Assembly (NCBI RefSeq): GCF_037392515.1
Contig: NC_090291.1
Span: 41,461,501 to 41,525,500 of the forward strand
DNA length: 64,000 nt
DNA from: Haliotis asinina
Taxonomy: Eukaryota; Mollusca; Gastropoda; Lepetellida; Haliotidae
Reading direction: 5' to 3'
Shown: positions 1-10,968 of the stretch, one piece after another
Layout: the number at the start of each line of letters is the position of its first letter
Numbering within the stretch: position 1 is the stretch's first letter
The notes under the pieces: generated by a model
Told to the model about the DNA's origin: nothing
Databases searched by the model: none
The model's input: only the letters and a program-made list of their open reading frames with translations
Translations under genes and position numbers: made by a program

Positions 1-2602
1 AAATGGGTGAAATAACTGTATTTTGATCAAGCAATATATTTGAAAGCATCCATCGTGTGATTTAAATTAATGTGTATGAGACCAAGCTGATACTGGGTGG
101 CTAAGGTTCAGTCATGGCTGTACCTCTCAAAGTCTGGGTTAGAATATTGGCCTTCAGTAACCCATGGTAAAATCATGAAGATTTGCAATATTAATTTCAC
201 TTTATTTTATTTACGTTTTTTTTTTAAAGTAAAATTCATCAGTACATTTTCACTGCACACAGACTATAAGGGTAAGTCATTCACTTTTTCCAACTGACAA
301 GATGGTCATCAACTGCAGGAAATGATTTTTGGAAGTAAGTGAAGGCAAAGGCATAATGTTGTGTAATAAATGTGAAGGCTCGACACACAGACTCTGTGGA
401 ATCAACAAAATAAATCAAACGTTTTCAGAAAAGATGGATTTTTAGTGAACTTTAAATGAGTCAGTGGAGGGAGACAATTTGAGTTCATGTGGGGAGCTGA
501 TTACATGACTGCGATTGGTTATTAATTAATTAATCCAATTACCATCAAGAGCTACTTCTTGTGAGTCCAATTCGCAACATAGCCTAGTTTTAAAACGGCA
601 ACATTAGCAGAGACTATATTATATCTTCTCAGACATGGTCTTGTTTTTGCATACAAAGCATGTAGGTCAGTATCCTGTAGAATGATTTAAAAAATACAAA
701 GGTTTACGCGCGGAAACCTTTTCTCATCTTCAACAGCTAGATCTAGACTCTATACACAGCTTCTTCTGACAAATGATGTTGCCTTCGACCTTTTTACACG
801 TGAGTACTTGAAGGTTCTGTTTATAGTAGATGTTCTATACATTTCTGCTTATTTGCCACTATTATTCTGAAAGCCTCAAGAAAATTATTCTACCCTAATA
901 TCATGTTAATGTTAACCCATCTCATGCTTAATATTATCAGTCGTTCACTTCAACTGACGAGTGAACAGGTATACGAAACCTGAGTATAGCCTGTTCTTTT
1001 ACATTGCACACCGCTGTGCATTGTATTTCTGTACAATTAATGCATATTAATTTAGGACAAGTGGCCTCCATCCTGAATAAACTGTCATTGTTATAATAAG
1101 TACATAAAAAATACAAAAAGACTGAACTCCAGACAACATTGTTTACAAAGCGCAACACGTTTGGCTTACCATGACAGGGGCAAGTAACTCTCATCTCGTT
1201 ATCCCAAAACTTGTTTGTCGGTAGAGTGATCGCCTTCAGCCCGTCCAGTCTCCTAACAATTAAACAGCGTCAGAACGTCATGATGGCATCGTAAATCCGT
1301 TTTGGAATGCAAGTGATAATAGTGTATTTCATATATCAACCTTACCACCATATATGAGGAAGTTCCATAGCTTTGGTGCCAGCAAACATGGCAAGGCCCG
1401 GGTCACTGGAAACATCAAGCGTCATTTCAGCGACGGTAAAACCACAGGCCCAGTAGTCATTGCGAGGATTAAAGATTTTTTTAAAAAAAACAACAAAAAA
1501 AACAAACATGTATAAACATTTTTAGATGACCCCCGGCTTGAAACGCGTTTGCTAGCTGTTAGAGTTGATGACATGTGACGTTTGACTTTATTTTGTATTG
1601 AACAACGTATTAAAGGATAGTACACACGGTGATGTAATGGTGATTATAATTGTATAAAATTTGCAAAATGTATTATGCCCTGTTGAGGTTGATCTTGAAA
1701 CAGTTCATCATGGATCAGCGGAAATGTTCTGTGACTGGATAGTCTGTCGTGCATAAGATACACTATATCAAGCTTTTTCACTAAATATGATTTTGGAATT
1801 CGAGCATATGAAAACTATTCAGTATTGGTTTTTATTCCCTTTCTAAAATAAGCGCATTATTTGTCAGCTTTGGCATTCTGGACAAGGAAATCGGTTTATG
1901 GTTGAGGTGATACATCATTTTTGTTGATGTGTTTTTGTGTGAATGTTGGTCTTGTCTTATTTCCATATGTCAACGTGGAAATCAGACGGAATTGTCCAGT
2001 TCATCTTTTTCAAATTATCGTCGGTATGAGGTACATTATTTCCCCAGTTTGCATAGATGATTATTAAAAGGTTACAATAGTGCAACAAAAAGGGACGTTT
2101 TGTGTTGGTAGTGTATAGCAATCGAACGACTGGACTCTTAAACGACAATTAAATCCAATATATGTTCGATTTCTGTAGAACTAAAACAGTACCATAATAA
2201 CCATATAAAAACAAAATCAATTAAGTACAGTTGGAACAGGAAGCAGAACAGGACCTTTTTATTGTAACCATTCGTGTCAAGATACCACACCAAAATCCCT
2301 ATTTGCAGGCACATAAGCAACACTCTTTGCTAAAGGACCCCGGTTTCCCTCCAGTTACTAGACAAGATACGTGTATACTTCAGATGTACATTCGAAAAAA
2401 GGTTGAAGACAGCTGAAGCCCGACACGTAAAACCAGAGATAAAAAATGTTTTGAGAAAAAAACTATGGAACTGTGTTTCCTCAACGAATGCAGCACTACC
2501 TATTCTACTGGAGGATTTACAGTAGCTGACACTTGTAACATATTGTCACCAAATATATCAACACTTGACAAGTCCACATAATGCAACCAACGAAAATGCA
2601 TA
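1..2602. other. Non-coding stretch, no gene recognised
   Basis: AT-rich sequence with only short chance reading frames on both strands. No family motif, tRNA-like fold or tandem array was recognised. Confidence 0.5.
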
Positions 2603-2611
2603 CATGAGGAT

Positions 2612-2788
2612 TATAACGGCTCTGCAACCTACCAGATTACATAGGAGTATTATAAGGGCTCTGCAGCCAAACAGATTACATAGGAGTATTAAAACGGCTC
2701 TGCAGCCAAACAGATTACACAGGAGTATTATAACGGCCATGCAGCCAAAAAAAGTACACAGGAGTATAATTATAACGGCTCTGCAGCC
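2612..2788. repeat. 39-bp minisatellite, about 4.5 copies
   Basis: Unit contains GGCTCTGCAGCC followed by AGATTACATAGGAGTATTA and recurs every 39 bp. Because 39 is divisible by three, frames stay open on both strands; they are not genes. Confidence 0.85.
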
Positions 2789-2880
2789 CGAGATGTTGGG
2801 AGAGGAGGGAGGGACGTTTCTGTAAGAAATGAGTCATGGATTTCACTTATGTAGACTTGATACAGTGAAGGAGTTCGCTG

Positions 2881-2905
2881 TTATTAGCAATATTCCAGCA
2901 ATATT
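2881..2905. repeat. Fragment of the shared SINE/LINE 3' tail
   Basis: Contains the GCAATATTCCAGCAATAT motif that marks the tail region of the interspersed elements elsewhere in the window. Too short to assign to a family. Confidence 0.4.
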
Positions 2906-3124
2906 ATATTCGATTGATAAAAAAAGAGGACGTTGAAACCTTTAGATGTCTCATAAGATAAGTCGGGAAAGGGTATTATTTCTACACATATTTTCTTTCA
3001 GAACATTCGGCCGTTCCGCAAAAGGAAGTGTAATAACTGAAGTGAATTTAGAGTGATGCGAAACAAGTATACTGTGAACAAGTATAAATTTCATGTTTTT
3101 TTAGTGAAAAGTTTACCTACTTGG

Positions 3125-3700
3125 TCCTCTGTCGTCATTTTGGCAATCATCCTGCCTCCAGGAGAGTTCTTGGTCCACTTCTGTCCATGGGGTGTCTTCT
3201 TGTCAATCGTCCTGCCTTCAGGAGAGTTCTTGGTCCACTTCTGTCCATGGGATGTCTTCTTCAGTGTCCACTTCTGCCTCCAGGGTGACTTCGTGGAAGA
3301 TTATTCCTCCAGACATCTCATTGGCCCTATAACACAGGAGTAAAAAACTAGTATGTTTCACACCATTCTGAGCTTACTACTCAGATTATGAATGTGAAAA
3401 GGAATGCTAAACAATTTGAAAACAATTTGTTGTTCGTCCATCTACTTATAACAAAACTTGTTACACAGACCAGTATTATGAGCAAGCAGATTTTATATGC
3501 TATATAGTAGATTTTTGAAAAATTACCTACCTGGTTCTCTGTCGTCTTGCCTCCAGGAGAGTCCTTGATCCACTTCAGTCCATGGGGTGTTTTCGTGGCA
3601 GTCGCTCTGCATTTGGAAAGTACACTTCCCTCGAAAGTTGCCAGCTGGGATTTATTCTGTCTAGGAACTACCAACTGAGGGTATAAATGGTGGATAAGCA
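3125..3700 (-). repeat. Repeated exon-like pieces encoding HGxKWxKxSPGG
   Basis: On the - strand, 3125-3310 holds tandem 60-bp units reading KTPHGQKWTKNSPGGRTID. A separate copy at 3530-3640 reads TKTPHGLKWIKDSPGGKTTE. Both are followed by donor-like GTAGGTAA (after GAGAACCAG at about 3528 and GAGGACCAA at about 3120). A third, decayed copy lies near 6190-6260. No protein family is recognised. This may be a host gene with duplicated exons or a transposon remnant. Confidence 0.4.
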
Positions 3701-4015
3701 TCAAGTTATGTCATCTGTACGACAGCACCATGCAGGGGATGCGTGGGTGGGGCCTATCACCTAAAATCTACCTGTCAAGTACAATCAGCATATGGCCTAT
3801 TGGGGAGGGCTGAGCAAGACTGGGGGCAAGAGTGTGTAGCCACTAACTAGCTCGACTGTTGCTGCAGCAAGCCATCCTGATGCGACTTTCAGGCCCTAAC
3901 ACCTAACCTGCTCCTAGATGCAATCAGAGGGGGCCTAATTGGGAATCGATCAACTCTGGAGCCACCATTAGACAAAACTCATCCCACTGGTCTTCCGCCA
4001 AGGCAGTGTACTGAA
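3656..4015. repeat. Dispersed repeat, copy 1 (partner at 6380-6555)
   Basis: Shares with 6380-6555 the runs ATAAATGGTGG, AAGTTATGTCAT, GGGAA followed by ATC or CAA, and ACAAAACTCA near GGTCT. Copy 1 is interrupted by about 150 bp relative to copy 2. No coding capacity was recognised. Confidence 0.55.
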
Positions 4016-4184
4016 GTCCATGTAGAAGCAGGATAGAGGGACGCACCACCAAATCCAGAATCCTACTCCTGAGAGAAATGAAACATTGATAAGCATCATG
4101 AATCACTCTTCTCTCTTTTGTAGAGTTGTTTTATCCTAGTGAGTGGCTTAGTCTATGATACAAATGATCAAATCTGAGGTTTCG

Positions 4185-5465
4185 TTAAAGGTCACATGCA
4201 ACCTAAAACACAACTTTGCAGATTCTGATACCTTTCGGTATGCACTTACCGAAACAAATCATAAAAAATGCCAATTCAACCTATAAAGTTGAAAAAAAAC
4301 GCGATGAAAAAAAAGCCCGCGAAATCGGAGTTCAAACGTTTCACTAAATTCCCCCCAGCGTTGGGGGAAAACTGGTTTCAATAGCTGTGCTGCGCTGCGT
4401 CCATAACGCATGCGCAGTGAATAGGTTCGCGGAGCTTGAAACAGTATGCATGCCCAGCGTCTGAAGTCGTGAGCAGTAGTCTAATCTTGGTTGTGTACAC
4501 AAACAAGTACATAATCTACTCGTTACGTAAAAAACCTTGTTGATTGTGGTAAGCAGTCTCTGTCACAGAGAAAGCTCAGTGTCCGGTTTATTCACACCTA
4601 TATGTCTGCCTGCCTGTCTGCTAAAGACAACATGCAATACACAGCTTCAATCATTGACCACGTGGAGTTTGAACTTAACACCTATCAGACTATACGACAT
4701 AAAGAAAATAAGATGATTTATGACTCGTGCACCCGATTCCCGTATCTGCCACATTATGTAACTAGGCACGTGTGATACACATGACATGTTTTTATGTCTG
4801 TGGGTTGCAAACAAACTACATTCATTTTTTTTCGGATGACTGGATCTGACGGAAACTGGTGCAAACTCTTGTCAGCTTCAAGTCCTGCTTTGTACTTGGA
4901 CGAACGACAGTTTCCAGTTCACCATCTTTGCTGAGATAATTTTTGATTGGATCGAACGAAAATTCAGAGAACATGTATTTTCCAAACCCAACATCTCTAT
5001 ATACATTCTTCATGGATAACGACCTCTTTCAGTGTATATGGTTTTGTTTGACAACAGTATATGAATCCATACTGAAACGACGCATCAAGTACACAAAAAG
5101 AAGTTGTTATCCATAAAGAATCTTACTTTCTTGTGACTGGCTATACTTCTAACATGCCCATCAAACAGATCATCTTTCTGTACACACCATGAACCCTCAG
5201 CACATCAGCAAATGAAACAGCCAATCGGAAGCCGTCGTTACACTTGAGTGCATATCCACCCGCTATGACTTGGTTCGGTCTCCCGAAGGCTTGGTTTCGG
5301 GGGAAGTAAGCACAAGTACAAAATATTGCACTTTTGAATCGCGATTGTACGCTTATAATTTTGTTTATTTGTTTTTTTAAAAGCAGCAATGTATATCATA
5401 TGTCATGAATAAGTGAAAAATGTGTTTTAATTATGTTTGATTTTTTGGTTGCATGTGACCTTTAA
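4185..5465. mobile_element. TTAA-flanked DNA transposon remnant with terminal inverted repeats
   Basis: The element spans 4189-5461. Both ends carry AGGTCACATGCAACC in inverted orientation and both are flanked by TTAA (4185-4188 and 5462-5465). TTAA duplication is typical of Kolobok and piggyBac transposons. On the - strand between 4800 and 5010 a short frame reads SLHQFPSDPVIRKK, which resembles the conserved HxFPxDP core of the THAP zinc finger; THAP domains occur in Kolobok and P-type transposases. A further - strand piece at 5141-5389 (RNQAFGRPNQVIAGGYALK) also looks coding. No intact transposase remains. Kolobok-like is the best guess. Confidence 0.65.
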
Positions 5466-6087
5466 GTGAGAGGTGGAATACAGAAACGTTGTATTCTTGG
5501 ATATATTTATTGACACAAACAAATAAAAAATTATGGCAACAATTTTATTACCCTGTTTATACTCATAATTGTACATGTCGACTTGAAGCGATCAGCCGTT
5601 TGGCAGATCCATCTATGGTCAAGGTCATTCATGCAACCCGTGTAGTGTGTCACGTGACAGATTAGCCGGGGTGTACGGTACAATCTGGCAAATCCGCCAA
5701 CATGGTTGCTGCGTGTGCAAATTTACTTGTACATTTTGCACCCACGTGAGCGAAATATTATTTGGTGTTGACTTAATGATTTGCAAAATATCTACTGAGT
5801 TCACCGTTATTTGACTGCAAATGCAAGATTATTAGAAATGCAAGATTATTAGCATATTTAGATGTTTCATGACAATATGCCGGATATTGTTATTTAAACT
5901 ACACACATTTACTTCCAGATCGTCCTCTGATTTCGCATCTATATAGGAGATGTTAATGAAGGAAACCGTGGACTGATAGTAAATGAAACACATGGCTGTA
6001 GACTCGAAACATAGCTATAGACAGTGAAACAATATAATAGGAGATTGCTTGCGTGTCTGGGAAATTAACATACATCGATCGTCTCCT

Positions 6088-6192
6088 ACTGGAGATGCTA
6101 CTATGACCTATTTAGGAGATGCTAAGTCCTACGTAGGAGGTACTGTGACCTACGTAGGAGATACTATGACCTACGTAGGAGATACTATGACC
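6088..6192. repeat. 21-bp minisatellite (TGACCTACGTAGGAGATACTA)
   Basis: About five units of 21 bp. The centre of each unit, CCTACGTAGG, is a perfect 10-bp palindrome. Confidence 0.85.
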
Positions 6193-6260
6193 TCCCTCCA
6201 CAAGATGTTTTGGCCCACTTCAGCTTATGGGATGTTGTCCTTGCGTCCTATGACCTAAAA
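6190..6260 (-). repeat. Decayed exon-like copy encoding HKLKWAK
   Basis: The - strand reads TTSHKLKWAKTSCGGR after a TTTACTTTTAG acceptor-like site. It aligns with the HGLKWIKDSPGG pieces at 3.1-3.7 kb. Confidence 0.35.
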
Positions 6261-6379
6261 GTAAATGTAGATGGTAATTTACTTTGTATTATTGATATTT
6301 ACTGACCAGATTATGGAGGCGAAACACATTTGATGTTGAAATACAAATGCAATACCACCATCAGGTATCATTTGGACAA

Positions 6380-6555
6380 ACATACTACATACCTAAGGAA
6401 TAAATGGTGGGTAAGCACTAAGTTATGTCATGTCTATGTCGATTTTCAGACCTTTCTCCAGAGTGCAACCATCAGAGCCTATTTGGGAACCAAGAAACTC
6501 TGAATCCACCTTCACGGACAAAACTCACCACGTCGGTCTACCGTACAGGCAGTGA
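6380..6555. repeat. Dispersed repeat, copy 2 (partner at 3656-4015)
   Basis: Second copy of the non-coding unit. It ends near GTACAGGCAGTG and is followed by a short (GAAT)n run. Confidence 0.5.
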
Positions 6556-6705
6556 AATGAATGAATGAATGAATGAATGTTTTGTGATGAGGTTACAAGC
6601 CTTTTACACACAGTCCAACATATTGGAGTGTTGTAGACACACAGGAAGCGCCTGTAAAATCGGGAATACAGATGCGGCACTGGCTGTCAATGGCAAACTT
6701 CAACA

Positions 6706-6844
<139 letters not shown>

Positions 6845-7100
6845 TCTGTTTGTTTGTGCGGCAAATATTATCAAGCCCTCATTTTACTAAATCAGTATTT
6901 TTATGACCCATGACGGAAAAGCAGTATTGTTTTTTTTTTCTTGTTTTAGAAATGTTTGTTTTTTAAAAATGGAATATTTCGGAAGACGTAAAATAAAAAT
7001 GTAAAAGTTCAACATATTTTATGTGAACTGTTTTCTATATAGATTAAAGATCAGGGGCCATTTAAATCTTCCGGAAAAGCAGTGAACTGAATATGATCTA

Positions 7101-7763
7101 GTGAAAATTTCTTATGGACCAATACTGCCATTTAACATATCAAAAATACACAATAAATCTGGACGTAAGGTACTTTATAAAATTCTGCATGAGTTTAATT
7201 TTACAAAACTAAAGACCTACATAAAGTTGGAAAACTACCTTGAGAAAACATATACTGATTCAGAATGGATAAACTATAATTTAATGGTGAAAAGGTGCAC
7301 TCCAAGAAGTGAATTAAGATGGTTTCAGTTGAAAGTTTTGCACAACATTCTGAGTACAAACAGTCGTTTATTCAAGACTGGTTATGTTCCATCAGCAGCC
7401 TGCAGTTCATGTAACAAACCAAATGAAACGATTTCACATATCTTACATAAACGTTCACATTCTGTTGATATTTGGGAAAAGCTATCAGAGTGGCTAAGAA
7501 ATTATGCAAAAGGCAGAATCTTCTTAAGCGAGGAGCATATATTGTTTGGCTTAAAGGGTAAACATATTAATCCTTGGAATGTTGTTATCATGATAACCAA
7601 ATCTCCCCTTTACAAATTTAATAGAAAAATGACTAAACCAATTTTTATAACCTTTTGAAAAGAAATTGTAAGATGTTATGTTGTATATTCAAATTGTAAC
7701 TTTAGAAGTTTTCATGCCCTCTGGTCTTCTTTACATTTATTGTTTGGAAACCCTCTACATTGA
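7101..7763 (+). pseudogene. 3' end of an L1-type LINE ORF2
   Basis: The translation contains RWFQLKVLHNIL, then a cysteine pair (CSSCN) and a partly decayed histidine position (SHILHK), then VDIWEKLSEWL. This is the arrangement seen at the C-terminus of L1/Tx1-type ORF2 proteins after the reverse transcriptase. A one-base shift near 7655 moves the reading to a frame giving EIVRCYVVYSNCNFRSFHALW and a stop at 7761-7763. Endonuclease and RT are absent, as expected for a 5'-truncated insertion. The (ATGT)n array begins about 20 bp further on. Confidence 0.7.
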
Positions 7764-7783
7764 TCACTGAAAACTGAATAGAG

Positions 7784-7954
7784 TATGTATGTATGTATGT
7801 ATGTATGTATGTATGTATGTATGTATGTATGTATGTATGTATGTATGTATGTATGTATGTATGTATGTATGTATGTATGTATGTATGTATGTATGTATGT
7901 ATGTATGTATGTATGTATGTATGTATGTATGTGTGTGTGTATGTATGTATGCGC

Positions 7955-7985
<31 letters not shown>

Positions 7986-8081
7986 TGTATGTATGTATGT
8001 ATGTATGTATGTATGTATGTATGTATGTATGTATGTATGTATGTATGTATGTGTGTGTGTGTGTGTGTTTGTATGTATGTA

Positions 8082-8131
<50 letters not shown>

Positions 8132-8157
8132 TATATGTGTGTATGTATGTACATACA
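7784..8157. repeat. (ATGT)n microsatellite with (TG)n and (GA)n ends
   Basis: About 330 bp of ATGT tetranucleotides, with short TG interruptions at 7932-7941 and 8052-8110, then GA and TATG runs. Frames on both strands are repeat artefacts. Confidence 0.97.
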
Positions 8158-8415
8158 TTGGTGCCTCATCTTCAATGAATTAATGAATAAAATAAAAATA
8201 CTTTTATTTTAGTTCCATCTTTAGAAGTTACATTTTTCCATCTGTGTGACTTGTCATACATCAAGTGTGCATCAGAAGTTATTGTTGTGCTACTGCTAAG
8301 AATGTACCAGCACCAGATACATACACATGTACAGATTATAATGTAATGTGTATAATATATCGAATTTGCAACATATGTGACGTGTGTTTGTGTGTATGCA
8401 TATATTTTTGTAGCT

Positions 8416-9830
8416 ATGTACAAACTGAATGAATGGCTATCAACTCGTTCTCCATTTGAACAAGGAGAGGAACTAGTCTCCTTGAGTAGTGGAATTGTAG
8501 GGACAGAAGACATTATTCGTGATTCTGCCCTGGAAGTTGGAGATTCAGCTATAAAGAATATAGTTAACAAACGCTTTGGAGATCAGCATATTCCAAGAAA
8601 AAAGAGAGTACTCCAATATCTGTCATAATAAATGTAGAATGAGGATATAACTGTCAATACCATGGCACTCTCGATAACATTTTTATCCTGTTGTATATGA
8701 ACTTCCTCCATCTGTCACTATGCCATGAATACTCAATGAGAAAAACGTCGTAAGAGGCGACTAACGGGATCGGGTGGTCAGGCTCGCTGACTTGGTTGAC
8801 ACATGTAAACCTAAACTCACTCACTCACTCACTCAGTGAGAAAAGCAAAACAAAAAATGCCATGTACTCAGTCACTGATTCTTTGTCAGGCAAATGTAAT
8901 AAGGAAGTTCCTTCAGATGCTACATACATAGTTGGTGGTGTATACTTGCTGAGAAAACTTATATGGTCCCAAAGCAGCACATACAATGACATTTATTATG
9001 CTTATCTGACATATGTCAATAGACACTTTGGAAACAATCGTATCACTGTTTTTGATGTGTATGACGAGTATGTGTCCCCGACACGTGTTGAACAGAGTCG
9101 GAGAGCATTCGGACACCTAAGCACTGGTATTGTCTTCAATTCTGAAACCCCATCGAAGGGATAGGTTACATTCCTTTCCAGTGGTAAAAACAAGTTACAT
9201 TTAATAAAGGCTGTGACACAACAATTTCATGAGTTCAGTGCCCCAGTGAAACAAGCCAGTGCAGGTGCTGACCTCTTTGTACAAACAGGTATTGATTCTG
9301 CTGATATTGTTTTTGGGACTGACGTTGAGCATCTGATGCCCTTCATCCATTTGTGTGTTTCAGAAAAATATGTACTTCGTTAAAACTGGGAGCGGAAAGA
9401 CTGATGATCCTCTATCTAACATTTCGTTGTTACCACAAGCATTGCCAGAGAACTTCACTTCTGGGTAGTTCTTTCTCCTCGCCATGACTGGCTGTGACAC
9501 TACATCAGCCTTGTATAGACAGGGGAAAGACAAAAAGCTGCCATTTTGTTCACAAAATCCGTCCCATAATGAATCATCCAGGAAAGCAGGTTATACTGAC
9601 ATTGTATGGAGCACCTAAGTCTGTTAAATCCCTAAATGAGCACATATATCATTGTTTCGCAAGAGTCGTTGCCAAATGCAGCTCTCCTCCTTGCCAAGTA
9701 CATCTGCTGCGGTGAGAGAACATTGATTCCAAGTGCAGCAATGGCTTGGGAGAAGTCTTCCACCAAAATGAATGAGAATGGGAAACTGTTTCTGGCCAGC
9801 TCAAGTCACTAATACGTCCTATGTGTGACA
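8416..9830 (+). pseudogene. Decayed copy of an uncharacterised multicopy protein family (TGCDTTSA motif)
   Basis: Successive frames give SPFEQGEELVSLSSGIVG (from 8450), VGGVYLLRKLIWSQSSTYND (from 8927), VFDVYDEY followed by EQSRRAFGH (to about 9118), TDVEHLMPFIHLC (about 9320), MTGCDTTSALYRQGK (9484-9530), LYGAPKSVKSLNEHIYHCFA (about 9602-9661) and PSTSAAVREH (9700-9722). In this order they match a long protein family I recall as abundant and unannotated in mollusc and cnidarian genomes. That match is memory, not a search. Many stops and frameshifts break it, and a short SINE copy (8741-8836) splits it. Confidence 0.6.
8741..8836 (+). mobile_element. SINE family A, internally deleted copy
   Basis: Head GTAAGAGGCGACTAACGGGA plus GGTCAGGCTCGCTGACTTGG is joined directly to an (ACTC)n tail; the central core is missing. 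It lies inside the decayed gene copy. Confidence 0.75.
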
Positions 9831-10306
9831 TTGTTTTCTTTCTGAATTAATAGTCAATACCGCCTGAGATATATTAACACAGTTGTCAAACATTTATGTG
9901 ACTGTTTTATCAAGCACAGTTGGTCCTCTAGGTTAGCAACAGGTTGCACAGGGTAGTCAAGTTTGCACGTGCAATATGGGATTCAGTTCAAGTTGGATTT
10001 GCGGGAACTTTTAGTTTGCTATTTACGAAGGTGTGTAGAACATATCTGCCAGGTTTTATTTCCTCATCATTTTTCCGACCATTTTGCTAATTTGAGTGTC
10101 CTGTTATGGCCAAAAGAAAGTATGCAGTGTGTTCGACCAAAATTGAAAAAAGCAATAGCAAATATACAGACATACCCAATATAAATGTATATATGCACAG
10201 TGTGTGTGTCTGCTGGTTAACATGTATGAAAGCAATTCATTGTTCAAGACCTTACTCTGTATAGCTTTCTGAACGCTGCGCCTTTTGTAAGGCTATGTTA
10301 GTGAGT
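9831..10306. other. Non-coding stretch, no gene recognised
   Basis: AT-rich sequence with no recognised motif on either strand. Confidence 0.4.
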
Positions 10307-10443
10307 GGGTCTACTTTTACGCCGCTTTTAGCAATATTCGATCAACATTACGGCAGGAGATATGGGAAATTATACCCATGTGGAGTCGAATCTGGGTCTT
10401 CGGCGTGAAGAGCGAACGCTTTAACCACTAGACTACCCCACCG
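10307..10443 (-). mobile_element. SINE family B (tRNA-derived)
   Basis: Tail first on the + strand (TTTTACGCCGC, then the AATATT core). The tRNA-like head lies on the - strand, with a B-box-like GATTCGACTCC and an A-box-like TAGTCTAGTGGTTAAAG. Confidence 0.8.
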
Positions 10444-10655
10444 CACTTACTCAACCACTCACTGAACAACTCAACCGCTCATTCACTCAACCTCTCGCTG
10501 AACAACTCAACCACTCACTGAAAAACTGAACCACTCACAGAACAACTCAACCACTGAACAACTCACTCACTCACTCAACCACTCACTGAACACCACAACG
10601 ACGCCCTGAACAATTCAACCATTCACTCACTCAAAGACTCAACCGCTCATTGAAC
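10441..10655. repeat. Degenerate 20-bp array (CTCAACCACTCACTGAACAA)
   Basis: About ten imperfect units, abutting the head side of the family B SINE. Confidence 0.75.
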
Positions 10656-10946
10656 AACTAATCCATCCACAAAAGACGTCGCATTTGCTCCGGGGACTCA
10701 ACAAATGTAATCTCTCAAGGAGACTCACAGTAAATCTACAATCATTGTGAGCTGGTTGTTACGGTTCGTTTGGTACGGATGACTGCTCACACAATGCCTC
10801 GTGCGCGTGACCTCGTGCACTGAACGGGGCTCTTGCGTGTTCTACAGAGAAACACTCCAAGTGTCATTCTATAGGGGGAAACTCCCCAGACGAAAGTACT
10901 CTCGACCCAACAACCTCTGTACCAGGATATCGTTGATCGGACAACT

Positions 10947-10968
10947 ATGGACAACTCTGAACAACAAG
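10947..10968 (+). other. Candidate first coding exon of the SLC7A9-like gene
   Basis: ATG followed by seven codons' worth of bases (Met-Asp-Asn-Ser-Glu-Gln-Gln plus one base) and then the donor GTAGGT. Phase 1 fits exactly with the acceptor at 15046, where a pyrimidine-rich tract ends in TTGCAG just before the transporter's acidic N-terminus. The joined peptide reads [15 protein letters not shown]. The alternative is that translation starts at ATG 15028 inside what would otherwise be the polypyrimidine tract. This is inference from splice signals only; a transcript would decide. Confidence 0.55.

Noticed and set aside
3053..3343. 96-codon frame on the + strand
   Set aside because: It is the mirror of the more protein-like - strand HGQKW repeats over the same bases.
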